From: Buddleja alternifolia | Taxonomy: Eukaryota; Streptophyta; Magnoliopsida; Lamiales; Scrophulariaceae | Direction of reading: 5' to 3' | Length of the DNA: 64,000 nt | NCBI GenBank assembly: GCA_019426215.1 | Contig: CM033402.1 | Coordinates: forward strand, 2,790,001 to 2,854,000 | Part shown: positions 10,308-20,439 of the stretch, in pieces | Position numbering within the stretch: position 1 is the stretch's first letter | Layout of the letters: the number at the start of each line of letters is the position of its first letter | Translations under genes and position numbers: made by a program | The notes under the pieces: model-generated | Databases searched by the model: none | What the model was told of the DNA's origin: nothing | Seen by the model: the letters and a program-made list of their open reading frames with translations, nothing else

Positions 10308-11229
10308 TTTGGTTGGGGGATTGCTGGCACAGACTGGTCCATAGAATTTTTGTTTAGATGTGTGTGATTGTGGTTTTAATTTGTTTTATTACTTTTCAGT
10401 AGCTCTTTTTTCAACTATTATTTTAAAATACTAAGCCCACTATTTCTGACCCCGACCAAATGGATATCCATTAGCAGCGGTATTTCGAGTCTTCAGGCAT
10501 GCCGCATGCTTGAGGTGGGTTTTCTTTAAAATCTCTTTCTCTGTAATTTACGGTAGAGAGGTTTCATAATTTTTTATTTGGGTAAATTGCAAATTTAGAA
10601 GAGTATGATCATAGACTAATTGTGAACATGGAAGGCCCACCATTGTTGACCAATATGTACGTAGTTGAGTTTTTTTTTTTTTTTTTTTGGTAAGAAAATA
10701 CGTAGTTGAGTTGATTGGGGATAAATTGAAGTGTGATCATATAGACTAACTACATACATATGTATTATGGAATAATGATTGAGAGCCTTATGCAATGCAC
10801 AAATTTAGAAACAGTGAAGGACAGTACAATTTGTTTTGGATATTAGATATATTCGGACGAGGAAAAAGGGGTTTGGAAATTGATTGTTTTTATAAACTTT
10901 TGGGATCTGAAAAATGTACACAGTATATCACATTTATCTTATATTGTCATTGTTCTATTGTTAGATTTGGTTTAATGGATTTAGAGATTTGATTAATGGA
11001 TTTAGAGATACCGTAAGACTATGGAATGCTTGAGGCAAGTGATTCTTGATACTTTTCTATTGTTATTTTTATATAAAAATGTATATTTATATTACGGATT
11101 TTTGACATGTTTTTCTACGATATTAATGAAAGAAATGCTTTCCGATTAATATGAACTTTCCGAAAAATAGAATCAAGCATGATATAAAATATAGAAAATT
11201 GTATTATTTGATTTCATGTATATAACACG
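10308..11229. other. Non-coding; small poly-T retroposon scar
   Basis: 10390-10450 is shared with the other RLP flanks (48320-48380, 36745-36790). At 10659-10712 a 14-bp direct repeat (TACGTAGTTGAGTT) brackets a run of about 22 T and GGTAAGAAAA. This is the pattern of a severely 5'-truncated retroposon inserted in minus orientation. The open frame at 10795-10992 has no domain. Confidence 0.5.
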
Positions 11230-12014
11230 GAGTTTCGAGATACTTCTCTGATACATGGAAGCACTTTGTAATTTTGTTAGCTTTATGCATGTATGTGGTC
11301 CTTTTCTCTTTGAGTTCATTTGTCCGTCCCCAGGGTCATCTGCGTGCGCTTCGGTCAAGAGCTCATCTGTCTGTCCCCTTGGCCAGGGGTCATCTGTTTG
11401 TACCCTCCGACCAAAGTTCATTTGTTTTGTTCGCATTGGGTAATTGTGTGTCCTGCATATTGTGTTCTGTGAGCTAAAACTAGTTGACTTTTGATTCTTT
11501 GTAAATCCTCTATGTTCTCGCAAAAGTATATTTGAATTATTTTAAATGGATTGAGTTAAGATTGTGGCTTCGTGTCATTGTGGTCTAGGACCATGATGGC
11601 ATGGCAGGTCACGTTGGATTTCGGGGCGTGACAAAATGGTATTAGAGCAATTCATCAACCAAAATTTCGGGATCTAAGTGCTATACATCGCGGGAGCCAC
11701 CTCTTGAGGCCACGACTCAAAGTGCTACGCGCGTGGGAGCCATAGCTAGAGTCCCGACACCTGGTGATGAGTCATGGACTGAGTCACGTCGTGTTCTGAA
11801 GAGGGGGGGGGGTTGATTGTGAAGCCCCAACTCGGGCGTCCCACATAGGATAAATGTGGGAAAATCAAATGATTTATAAATTGAAGCCTAAGAATTCAAG
11901 TGTAACAATAGATATTCATTTTGGGTCGTGACTTAAATGTCCAATTCAACGTTACGCTCAGTGGGTTGGATGGGAATTATTTGGTCCAACGGCTCGTGCG
12001 CTCGGGGCATGACA
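11230..12014 (+). mobile_element. LTR-retrotransposon remnant with primer-binding site and very short interior
   Basis: A TGACA LTR end at 11629-11633 is followed by TGGTATTAGAGC (11637-11648), one mismatch from the initiator-Met tRNA primer site. About 170 bp later a G-rich tract (11800-11812) precedes TGTGAAGCCCC at 11818. From there to a second GGGGC-x-TGACA end at 12014 is an LTR-sized 197-bp segment. The short interior suggests a TRIM-like element, but the two end segments are not clearly alike, so two LTR fragments may have been juxtaposed. A GC-rich run of about five degenerate 27-bp units (TCATCTG core) occupies 11308-11440. Confidence 0.45.
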
Positions 12015-12065
12015 AAATCCGCCCAGCCCTCGAAATGAAATGTAAGTATAGGCAACTCGAGATTC

Positions 12066-12336
12066 TCCTTGGGGCAAAGTGAAGCAGAATTTTAATACCC
12101 CTTCCGTAATCGGGAATTGTGTTTGATTACTGAATTCTTTCTTAACTAAATCGAAGACACTTTTTTTCAAGATAAGTTAATGTGGTGCCGGAGTCAATGA
12201 ACACGCCCCCTGAGCCGTTCGATTTGATTTCACAAGTGGAGCTATCGATGGGCAGTAGGGTTTTACCAACCGTGATACCTCTAGGAAGGAAAATGCTTTT
12301 GTGACGGTCCGTAAGTCCACAAAGACTTGCGCACAA
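12066..12336 (-). pseudogene. Nepenthesin-like aspartic protease fragment
   Basis: The minus strand encodes about 90 residues of a plant A1 (pepsin/nepenthesin-type) aspartic protease. It includes the second catalytic motif F-I-D-S-G-T-T-L-T-Y-L and, upstream, the G-I-T-V-G-K strand that normally precedes it. Downstream comes a F-x-L-V-K-K-E-F helix and a conserved Cys. A 1-bp slip in an A-run near 12168 shifts the frame between the Y-L-E-K and the helix. The first catalytic Asp domain, the propeptide and the C-terminus are absent, and the fragment abuts the LTR debris at 12014. It is therefore a gene relic rather than an expressed enzyme. This is not a retroviral-type protease, which would be far shorter and carry a D-S/T-G-A motif. 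Confidence 0.75.
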
Positions 12337-13796
12337 TTATGAGCCACACATTGTTGGAGAAGTGCAACCGGTTACCTTTTGTTAAAATCAAGTTTTAATG
12401 CACACTTGATTTAAACTTGAGTTAGCCAAAATATAAAAATTACATATCAATTTTTATATTTTGCACACGAATAGATAGTGTCTTTACCGACCCGTTCTTA
12501 TAATATTTATACTTAAGTTCTTTTTATATTATATTTTAAATGCTTATAAGTGTATAGGTTTTTCACTTAACTCTAAATATTATATTAATCATATATACTT
12601 GGTACGTAGTATGTGGAATATGGTATACGTGATCAAATACAAATCAAAAGTATACTATCTGAAGTAACTCAATAAACTTATGGGTCTCAATTAGGATTGA
12701 GGAAAACTAGTCATGCTCAAGTTGACTCTCTTAAAATTTTATAGATCGAGTTCGAACAAATTTTTTAAAATTTTAAGCATGTATGATCACGATCTCAAGT
12801 TAGATTAGAAGATTGCATAGCTGTAGCTTTTCTCGTCTGGCCTACATATACATTTGAGCTTGAGTACGTTTCAAAAAAAATAAATAAATTCAAATCTATT
12901 GTATCTATTAAATATTATTACTATAATTATTATCGCAATCAATTTTACTATCATTATTGTTGTTAATGTTGTTATTTATTATTGTTGTTGGTGATGAATG
13001 ATGTGAAACAGTCTCATAATCTAGAGCATTTAAATAGTACACCAAGAACCAGTTGATTGAACCAAGGCTAGGTTCAACCAATGATAACCTAGAGCTAAAT
13101 AACATATGGACCAAGTGGGCTTTGAAGTGAAATTTCCATTGATATTTCATATTTAAAGTAATTCCACGCCATATATTGTTAAAATTTGCTGCGCAAGAAT
13201 TATCAAGATTTCAGCTATATCTTATATTATTGCGATATTCAATTAAATTAAAAAAATGACTTTTCATTAAAAGTATGTGTAAAACTTTTATTTTATGGAT
13301 TTTGCTTTACAAATTCAACCTTTTTATTCCTCTTTGCAAGTTCCAGATATTGAAACAAATGCATCACTTACAAAATTCAGTCAATCCTCGTGTGAGCTTA
13401 ATGAAACGAGATTTTAACAAACTAATATAAAATAGTCAAAAAAAATTCCCAAATATTATATTTTAAAATCAATTAAAAAATAATGCAAGACAGACGTCGA
13501 ATATGTCATCTTCAAATTTGAAGACCACATACTAAATATCGTCTTCAAATTTTCTTATTTTTATTTATTTTATAGATAGAAGACGACTTTCTTCAAGTCA
13601 AGATTTTGACACATTGAAGGACAAATTTAAAAAGACTTCTCATTCTTATATATTTTTCTATAATTCCGAAGTACCATTAATCCATGTGAGTAAAAACATT
13701 TATATTTAATATCAGTCCCGTTAGTCCTACGTTTCTGGAAAAGTCTATTTTAGACAAATGCAATAGTCCTAATAATGTTTACTTCTCTCACACTAA
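12337..13796. other. Non-coding, AT-rich
   Basis: No gene recognised. The open frame at 12908-13150 (-) is driven by ATT/AAC repeats. A short run around GTCTTCAAATTTGAAGAC near 13505-13550 is palindromic. I see nothing else. Confidence 0.5.
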
Positions 13797-13804
13797 GGTG
13801 TATT

Positions 13805-14604
13805 CAAGGTCTTAAATTTCGTCCAAAACATCGAAATTTTGGTCAAAATTTCGGGTTTTCGGGGGTTTCGAAGCGAAATCGAACTTTCGATCTAATTTTG
13901 GAGAATATCTTCCGAAATTTTTGTCGAAACCCGAAATTTCCCGAAATCTAAAATAATATTTGCTAAATATCCATCGAAATTTCACAAAATTTTCATCGAA
14001 ACTCGAAATTTTTCGAAATTTAAAATAACATTTTTTATTATTATTATTTTTAAATATTTTATAGTTAAAAATTAGGGTCAAATGATCATTCATATTAAAA
14101 GAAATGATAATAAATGACCAATTATGTAAACCAATGAGCAATAAATTTAAATACAAATCTGAAAGTGATATTAAGCAATAAGTTAATAAAAATTAAGGTT
14201 TGAACACAAAAATTATTTAAAGAGATCTCATAAAAATTCTCTTAGAAGCTTGATATGGTTTTGAGCAATGATTTTTACTAAAATTGTGGTACACTTTATT
14301 TTAATAAAATTCTTATAATATTTGATTATTATTTTACCACCATTATTTCATATTTTTCACAATAGATTTTAGTCATTCTATTTAACAACATTCATTATGC
14401 ATATATTATATATGGAATATTATTAATATAAAAATGCATCATTATGATATTTAAATTTACACAAAATTTCATTGTAAATTTTTAAATATTTTCTATAAAT
14501 TTTCATGACTTCTTTAAAATCGAAACCTAAATTTTGAATATCCCCGAAAATTTCGTAAATTTACTATCCCAATATCGACACTGATACGGAGATTTAACAC
14601 CTTT
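13805..14604. mobile_element. Non-autonomous hAT-like element (0.8 kb)
   Basis: A perfect 8-bp target duplication, GGTGTATT, flanks it (13797-13804 and 14605-14612). The imperfect terminal inverted repeats are about 20 bp (left CAAGGTCTTAAATTTCGTC; right complement AAAGGTGTTAAATCTCCGT). The interior is rich in CGAAATTT-type words, especially 13830-14030, and has no transposase. An 8-bp duplication points to the hAT superfamily. Confidence 0.7.
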
Positions 14605-14683
14605 GGTGTATTATGTTAGGTCCTCGCATATATTTGTGTGAAAAATATAGAAACAAAATACACACTCAAACAATTGAACTCGT

Positions 14684-14894
14684 CTACCCAAAACCTGCTG
14701 GTCTAATGGTATCCACCTCCCATTTTATATGAGAGGTCTTGGGTTCGAATTCAAACTGCAAAAAGTTGTGACTCTCCCCTCCTCTTTATGGAGCTAGATA
14801 GAGTTTTCATGACTCAAGATTATGACTATCAACCCGAGTTTGTCGGATTAGATATTTAGGGTATCCTCTTTCGTCTTGAATTAAAAAAAATAAA
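14684..14894 (+). mobile_element. tRNA-derived SINE, family 1, complete copy
   Basis: A 12-bp target duplication (AATTGAACTCGT at 14672-14683 and 14895-14906) brackets 211 bp. Near the 5' end lie an A-box-like TGGTCTAATGGTATCCACC and a B-box-like GGGTTCGAATTC, the RNA polymerase III promoter of tRNA-type SINEs. The 3' end is A-rich. A second, older copy is at 29217-29420. Confidence 0.8.
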
Positions 14895-15174
14895 AATTGA
14901 ACTCGTTTAAAAAATAATTACCGTTGAGCGTATGACAAAAGACTACCTCTCTTTTTCCATTGTAGTACAAGACAACTAACTGTCTTTTGTAATTTTACGA
15001 GGAATTTCCCATCGATTTGCAACTTGCATCTAGAGTTGAGCAAGTCAAGATTCCTATCATATGTCTGCTCTGTACATATATTCTTGTTTCTCCATCACAA
15101 TTAACCCAGAAAAAGAAAAAAGAATCATAATTCACAAGTATAATGGAGCTTCTTCAACCAAGTCGTCTTCTGCT

Positions 15175-15744
15175 TTTCAATTTTTCTTTGTGTTTTTCTG
15201 ATTGTCTTTTCTTGACCAAACTCAGTCTTCAGAATGCAAAGAAAAAATTTAGTCCATCCATCCTTTTATTAAGCAATCAAGCTATTAGTTATTTTTTAAG
15301 ATAGCAATAAATATTTTAGTCAGTTTCTTTTCTATTTAGTTGAATAATATTGATTAATAATAAGTTAACAATACTAACTACTTCTTTCCTTAAGTAGTGT
15401 AGTTACAATCCAATCTACTTTTTGTGAACAATAACATACACCCCCTCCTTACAGATAAACTTTAAAATCGTCCCTTTCTATTAGAAAACTAACAGAATTT
15501 GCTGATGCCGTCAATTTTTTTTATAGACCTCCAATTTTGCCCTTGTCTTGGTCAACTGTTTCCTTTTAACCAAATTATCCCCACAGTATCAATATAAGAT
15601 TCTATTATAAGAAAGAGTTGTTTGTCATGAGCTTAAAATAGACGGATTGAGTTGTAATTATACAAAAACACATCTAAGGAGATAAGTCTAATTATTCAAA
15701 TTAAAAAGGACGCACTGAATCCAATTCCGGAACCTGCTGTTGGC
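15175..15744. repeat. Tandem 0.7-kb unit, copy 1 (continues at 18026-18112)
   Basis: It aligns with 18113-18597 plus 19306-19394 plus 27082-27160. Shared landmarks: CCAAACTCAGTCTTC, AATTTAGTCCATC, TTAGTTGAATAATATTGAT, ATCGTCCCTTTC, CATCTAAGGAGATAAGT, GTAGAGTGTGAGAGTTAT. Copy 1 was split by the hAT-like element at 15745-18025. No coding content. Confidence 0.85.
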
Positions 15745-16087
15745 AAGGACGGAGCCAGGGGAGCTGGAGAGTGCGTTCACCCCCCCCCCTCAAAATCGAA
15801 AAATATCATACTCTCTCCCTTTTCTTTGAGTTCGTCCCCCCCCCCCCCCCTCCCCCTCCCCAAAACTCAAAGTCCTGGTTATAACGAAAGAGATATAAGA
15901 GTACAAAAAATATGTCAAAAGTTGTAATTGAACCTAGTTCCTTATTATATTTTTCCCCATAGATATAGCGTACCGTACCACGGGGGGCAAGCCTCCCGCA
16001 TGTCACGCCCCGACAGTTTGAGGTATTTTGAGATGACTGGGATGTGTCATCTTACTTGAAGACGAGATACTTGATGCTATTAGATTA

Positions 16088-16155
16088 TTCTAGAAAAATC
16101 TAAAAGATTCTAGAAAGATCTAGAAGATTCTAGAATGTTCTAGAATACTCTAGAA
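16088..16155 (+). promoter_or_regulatory. Heat-shock-element-like array in the LTR
   Basis: Fourteen trinucleotides start exactly every 5 bp from 16088 to 16153. Ten are perfect alternating TTC/GAA modules (16088, 16093, 16108, 16113, 16123, 16128, 16133, 16138, 16143, 16153). The other four are near misses (ATC, AAA, ATC, CTC). The run 16123-16145 is five perfect modules in a row. Alternating nGAAn blocks in 5-bp register are the binding site of trimeric heat-shock factors. The array lies about 190 bp upstream of the TATA box and is duplicated in the 3' LTR from 17406. Function is inferred, not shown. Confidence 0.7.
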
Positions 16156-16339
16156 TGATGTAGATATTAGTAGAAAGATCCGGAATTGTGTAGAAGGTTC
16201 TAGAATATTCCGGATAAGAGTGGAGCAATGTAGAAGTTTCTAGAATTCTCCAATATAAATATCTAGAAGAATAATCTAGATAATAGATCGTAGCCGTAGG
16301 ATTAAGTTAATCTTAGCCGTCCATTTCAAGGATGGGTAG

Positions 16340-16347
16340 TATAAATA
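16340..16347 (+). promoter_or_regulatory. TATA box of the TR-GAG LTR
   Basis: TATAAATA followed by GAGGC, a strong plant core promoter, placed downstream of the TTC/GAA array and about 260 bp before the LTR end. R would start near 16370. Confidence 0.75.
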
Positions 16348-16660
16348 GAGGCTAGGGGCTCATTTGTAATCAACCAAGTGTAGAATCAAGTCTTGTGAGT
16401 CATTGAGGGTAATAGTGTAGTATTCTCTCAAGTTCTACTCTTGTGTTCTTCCTCCCAAAATTCTTACTCTCTATTGCCAAATTTGCTTTTCACACACGAG
16501 CACGTGGGTGATTGTCGAGGCTGACTTAGCACAATCTCGCAAGAGGCGGATTGAAGGGCTAAGTGCCGCACGGGACGTTAGTATCGAGGCTAAGTCCGTG
16601 ACAGGTGGTATCAGAGCCCGGTTGGGCTTGGTGTATTTCGTGTTGTGAAGGGTTAGTGCT

Positions 16661-17377
16661 ATGGCAATCGACGAGGTTGTCGGAGTATGTGGAGAATGGT
16701 TCGGCAGGGGGGCCGAGTGGGTTCCCATGAGGGGGACAGAACAAGTTGTGAGAGGCTTAGACATAAGGCGATCTATGTTCCTGGAGGGATACGAGGCTAG
16801 GAGGCAAGCGTACTTTGCCAAGAAACAAGCTTTCGTGCCGAAGAAGTGGTGCATTTTCTGTAAGGAACCTCACTATATCCGAGAGTGTCCAAGGATTACA
16901 AAGTACTCATCGCTTGGGCAAGAGAAATGTGAGGAAACTGCATATACAGAAGTCGATGAAGAGCCGGTAAAAAGAGAAATTATGGAGAAATCGAGCAAAA
17001 TAATAAAAGAGGTACAGATGAAACTTCCACATAGAGAAGAATCGAGTACCAATACACGAAACATGGGACCTTATGAGAAGGCTCCACTGAAGATTGAACA
17101 ACATCGAGGGCGAGTGAGGGGCACCGGGAAGGCCCAACCTTCGAAGATAAGGGATCAACGATGGGATTCGAGCAAGCCATTAAGCTTGGCACACTTCTCA
17201 CAAAGAAAGACTGAGAGAAGACATACTTTTGAGTATGTCATAGGAAAATGGTCATTTGTACGAGACAACTTCAACAGTGTACGGCGCCGAGGGCGTCGCC
17301 GAAATGGGTGGGGGAGAATGTCACGCCCCGACAGTTTGAGGTATTTTGAGATGACTGGGATGTGTCATCTTACTTGA
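16661..17377 (+). CDS. GAG-like zinc-knuckle protein of the TR-GAG element
   Basis: A 238-residue basic protein and the only open frame of the element. It has a C-x2-C-x3-H-x4-C zinc knuckle (W-C-I-F-C-K-E-P-H-Y-I-R-E-C, about residues 66-79), typical of plant Ty3-like GAG proteins that bind the element RNA. A Glu/Lys-rich middle and an Arg-rich C-terminus (R-R-R-G-R-R-R near 208-214) follow. The capsid domain upstream of the knuckle is very short, so a spliced or truncated GAG is likely. The frame runs 59 bp into the 3' LTR, where its last residues are LTR-encoded. The start at 16661 is the first ATG after the primer site. An upstream exon is possible but not seen. Confidence 0.7.
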   Translation: MAIDEVVGVCGEWFGRGAEWVPMRGTEQVVRGLDIRRSMFLEGYEARRQAYFAKKQAFVPKKWCIFCKEPHYIRECPRITKYSSLGQEKCEETAYTEVDEEPVKREIMEKSSKIIKEVQMKLPHREESSTNTRNMGPYEKAPLKIEQHRGRVRGTGKAQPSKIRDQRWDSSKPLSLAHFSQRKTERRHTFEYVIGKWSFVRDNFNSVRRRGRRRNGWGRMSRPDSLRYFEMTGMCHLT

Positions 17378-17921
17378 AGACGAGATACTTGATGCTATTA
17401 GATTATTCTAGAAAAATCTAAAAGATTCTAGAAAGATCTAGAAGATTCTAGAATGTTCTAGAATACTCTAGAATGATGTAGATATTAGTAGAAAGATCCG
17501 GAATTGTGTAGAAGGTTCTAGAATATTCCGGATAAGAGTGGAGCAATGTAGAAGTTTCTAGAATTCTCCAATATAAATATCTAGAAGAATAATCTAGATA
17601 ATAGATCGTAGTCGTAGGATTAAGTTAATCTTAGCCGTCCATTTCAAGGATGGGTAGTATAAATAGAGGCTAGGGGCTCATTTGTAATCAACCAAGTGTA
17701 GAATCAAGTCTTGTGAGTCATTGAGGGTAATAGTGTAGTATTCTCTCAAGTTCTACTCTTGTGTTCTTCCTCCCAAAATTCTTACTCTCTATTGCCAAAT
17801 TTGCTTTTCACACACGAGCACGTGGGTGATTGTCGAGGCTGACTTAGCACAATCTCGCAAGAGGCGGATTGAAGGGCTAAGTGCCGCACGGGACGTTAGT
17901 ATCGAGGCTAAGTCCGTGACA
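17319..17921 (+). repeat. 3' LTR of the TR-GAG element
   Basis: Identical to the 5' LTR except for one base at 17612. It carries the same TTC/GAA array and TATA box, so it could also drive read-through into the neighbouring DNA. Confidence 0.92.
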
Positions 17922-18112
17922 CGCAGCCCCCTTGAATCCTTCATCTGTCTGGCAAAAAAAAAAGTGTATAGCTATATCACAATAATCTCGCCACCCCTCA
18001 ATAAAATTCATGGCTCCGTCCCAGCCTGTTGGCTAAGTCCAGATGTTTTCCTTTTTCTTTTTTTCCCCTCAAAATGCAAATGACTTATTTTAAGTAGAGT
18101 GTGAGAGTTATA

Positions 18113-18597
18113 AAGCAAACTCAGTCTTCATAATGTCTTTTCTTTAAGCGGTGACCAAACTCAGTCTTCTGAATGCATGCAAACAAAAAATTTAGTCCAT
18201 CTATCCTTTTAAAGTTATATATATATATTAAGCAATCAAGTTATTAGTTTTTTTTTAAGTATAGCTATAAATACTTTTGTCAGTTCCTTTTTTATTTAGT
18301 TGAATAATATTGATGAATATATAAAATATTAAAAAGAATCTAGGTTAATAATACTAATTACTTCTTTCCTTATTTACTGTAGTTACAATTCGGCCCGCTT
18401 ATTTGAACATATAACCTACACCCCTCCTTATAAATGAATCTTAAGATCGTCCCTTTCCGTTAGAAAACTAATGGAACTTGTTGATGCCATCTAAAATACC
18501 CTCACAATATTAATGTAAAGTTCTATTATAAGAGGGGGTTGTTTCTCATCATCTCAAAATAGGCGAGTTGTGTTGTAATTACAAAAACATATCTGAG
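18113..18597. repeat. Tandem 0.7-kb unit, copy 2 (continues at 19306-19394 and 27082-27160)
   Basis: Second copy of the unit beginning at 15175, split twice: by a foldback MITE at 18598 and by the CACTA element at 19395. The pieces rejoin exactly where copy 1 is continuous. Confidence 0.85.
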
Positions 18598-19304
18598 GGA
18601 AAATTATTTTTTTTGTCTGTTAACTTGGTCTCCTTTGCGTTTTAGTCCGTTAACTTGACACCTTAGAAATTTAGTCCGTTATCTTGACATTTTTTTTTTA
18701 ATTTTGGTCCTTTCCACTGAATTGGGGATAAATTGCATCTTAATTTGGGGGGAAATTGTTGATTTGGGGGAAAATTGGGGGGGAAATTCATTAAAAAATT
18801 GAAAAAACCAAAAAAAATCATTAAAAATTTTAAAAAATTGAAAAAAAATCATTAAAAAATTGAAATTCATTAAAAAAAAGTATTTGGATTAAAGAAAAAA
18901 ATTCATTAAAAAAATGAAAAAATCGAAAAAAATTCATTAAAAAATTTTAAAAATTGAAAAAATTCATTTTGAAAAAATTCGTTAATTTTTTTTAAAATTT
19001 GAAAAAACCAAAAAAAATCATTTAAAAATTTAAAAAATCAAAAAAATTGAAATCCGAAAAAATTGAACAAATTGAAATCCGAAAAAAATTCGATTTTTTT
19101 TTTAATGAATTTTTAAAATTTTTTAATGAATTTTTTTCTTTAATCCCCCAAATCAGCAATTTTCCCTCGATTTGCAATTTATCCCCAAATTAAGATTGAG
19201 TTTATCTTCAAATCAGAGGAAAGGACCAAAATAAAAAAAAATACCAAGATAACGGACTAAATTTTTAAGGTGCCAAGTTAACGGACTAAAAAAATGATTT
19301 TCCC
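18598..19304. mobile_element. Mutator-like foldback MITE (0.7 kb)
   Basis: The ends are long inverted copies: GGAAAATTATTTTTTT leads into TAGTCCGTTAACTTG and the right end is its near-perfect complement, extending through GGTCCTTTCC and the GGGGATAAATTGCA region (about 180 bp per arm). Imperfect 9-bp flanks (ATATCTGAG / CCATCTAAG) and the empty site CACATCTAAGGAGATAAG at about 15670 support a Mutator-type insertion. The centre is a degenerate (ATTCATTAAAAAATTGAAAA)-like run with no gene. Confidence 0.75.
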
Positions 19305-19689
19305 CATCTAAGGAGATAAGTGTAATTATTCAAATTAAAAAGGACGCACCGAACCCAATCCCGCCACCTCCCGCTGGCTAAGTTCAAATGTTTTCACTAC
19401 AAGAAATTTAGATTTTAACAACAAAACAATTTGTTGCAAAAAATTAATTGTTTCGTTGCTAAATGTATCCGCAACGAAAAACATTTGTTGCGCGCTTCAT
19501 AGGCCAATCCACGTTGCTAAATGTTCATGGCTACGAAAAATCAGATTCGTCGCCTATGGCTTACAATGCACAACGATTTTTATTTCATTGCGAAAAATAA
19601 TACAATTGGCGACAAATATAGTCGTGTTGAAAAACTTAAATATACCTCTTATTCTGGACAAAAATAACAAGATTCAGCAACATTTTCAG

Positions 19690-20050
19690 TTTTAGGAACA
19701 ATATATAGCGTTGCGAAAGGCTATGTTTCAGTAACAATATATATCGTAGCAATAAGCTAAGATTTAGGAACAATATATAGCGTTGTGAAATGGTATGTTT
19801 CAGGAACAATATGTATCGTAGCAAAAGCCTAAGTTTTCGGAACAATATATAGAGTTGCGAAATGATACGTTTTCGGAACATTATACATCGTAGAGAAAGG
19901 AAAAGTTTCAGCAACAATATATAACATTGCAGAAATGCTACGTTTCAAGAACAATATATATCGTAGCAAAATGCTACATTTCAGGAACAATATATATCGT
20001 AGCGAAAGACTGACTTTTAGGAACAACATATAGCGTTGGGAAATGTTGAG
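19690..20050. repeat. CACTA left subterminal array, ten 36-bp units
   Basis: Units share GGAACAATATATAGCGTTG and alternate between a GTTGCGAAA and a CGTAGCGAAA half, giving a 72-bp higher-order period. Because 36 is divisible by three, the array stays open in minus-strand frames; those repetitive frames are not genes. In CACTA elements such arrays bind the TNPA-type transposase. Confidence 0.85.
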
Positions 20051-20439
20051 TTTGGGCAACACAATAGTATGTTGCGATTGTCTCATTTTAGCAACGGTAA
20101 ATTTTGTTGTTATGTTTAGATTGCAGCAACGTATTTCGTTCCGAAAGGCTTAGGTTTAGCAGCAAAATGTATGATGTTGCCAAATGTTAGTATTTCGAAT
20201 TCTAAAATATCAAAATTGTAATTGACAAAAGAGAAGAAAACAATTTGCAGAAATTGTAATTCAAATACTAATTAATCATTTATCAAAATACTACATCAAA
20301 TTCGACATCACGAGTACTTTGTCTTCAGCGAAAAAAAAGTTTAAACAATAATATTTCAAATCATAAAGAAACACTGTCTAAGAACCACCGTAAGCATAAA
20401 ATAAAGATAACACAAAATGAATCTTAATGAGCGTCATAA

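Larger units (their letters stand above)
16001..16603 (+). repeat. 5' LTR of the TR-GAG element
   Basis: It carries a U3 region with a dense TTC/GAA array (16088-16155), further isolated TTCTAGAA sites near 16198 and 16238, a TATA box at 16340-16347 and a pyrimidine-rich leader after it. It ends TGACA directly before the primer-binding site. Confidence 0.92.
16001..17921 (+). mobile_element. TR-GAG-type non-autonomous LTR retrotransposon
   Basis: Two 603-bp LTRs (16001-16603, 17319-17921) begin TGTCA and end TGACA and differ at a single base (16294 C, 17612 T). CGCA flanks the element on both sides. Next to the left LTR lies the primer site TGGTATCAGAGCC (16606-16618, initiator-Met tRNA type). 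Before the right LTR lies the polypurine tract GGGTGGGGGAGAA (17306-17318). The 715-bp interior encodes only a GAG-like protein with a zinc knuckle: no protease, integrase or reverse transcriptase. This matches the published TR-GAG class, first described in coffee, which must be mobilised by other elements. The single LTR difference implies recent insertion. Confidence 0.92.
15745..18025. mobile_element. hAT-like MITE (about 356 bp) split by an LTR element
   Basis: The 8-bp duplication CTGTTGGC flanks it (15737-15744 and 18026-18033), and the termini share GGACGGAGCCA in inverted orientation. Removing the nested LTR element (16001-17921) and its CGCA duplication leaves about 356 bp, with C-runs at 15781-15788 and about 15836-15851. 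The second copy of the 0.7-kb unit reads through this position without the insert. Confidence 0.75.

Noticed and set aside
11817..12014. Full TRIM element with two matching LTRs
   Set aside because: The segment before 11633 does not align convincingly with 11818-12014, so I call only an LTR remnant.
14704..14755. Possible tRNA gene (A- and B-box-like words)
   Set aside because: No cloverleaf or acceptor stem can be drawn; position, A-rich tail and 12-bp target duplication identify a SINE.
19636..20086. Minus-strand frames with Y-I-L-F-L repeats
   Set aside because: Produced by the 36-bp CACTA subterminal array staying open; not a membrane protein gene.
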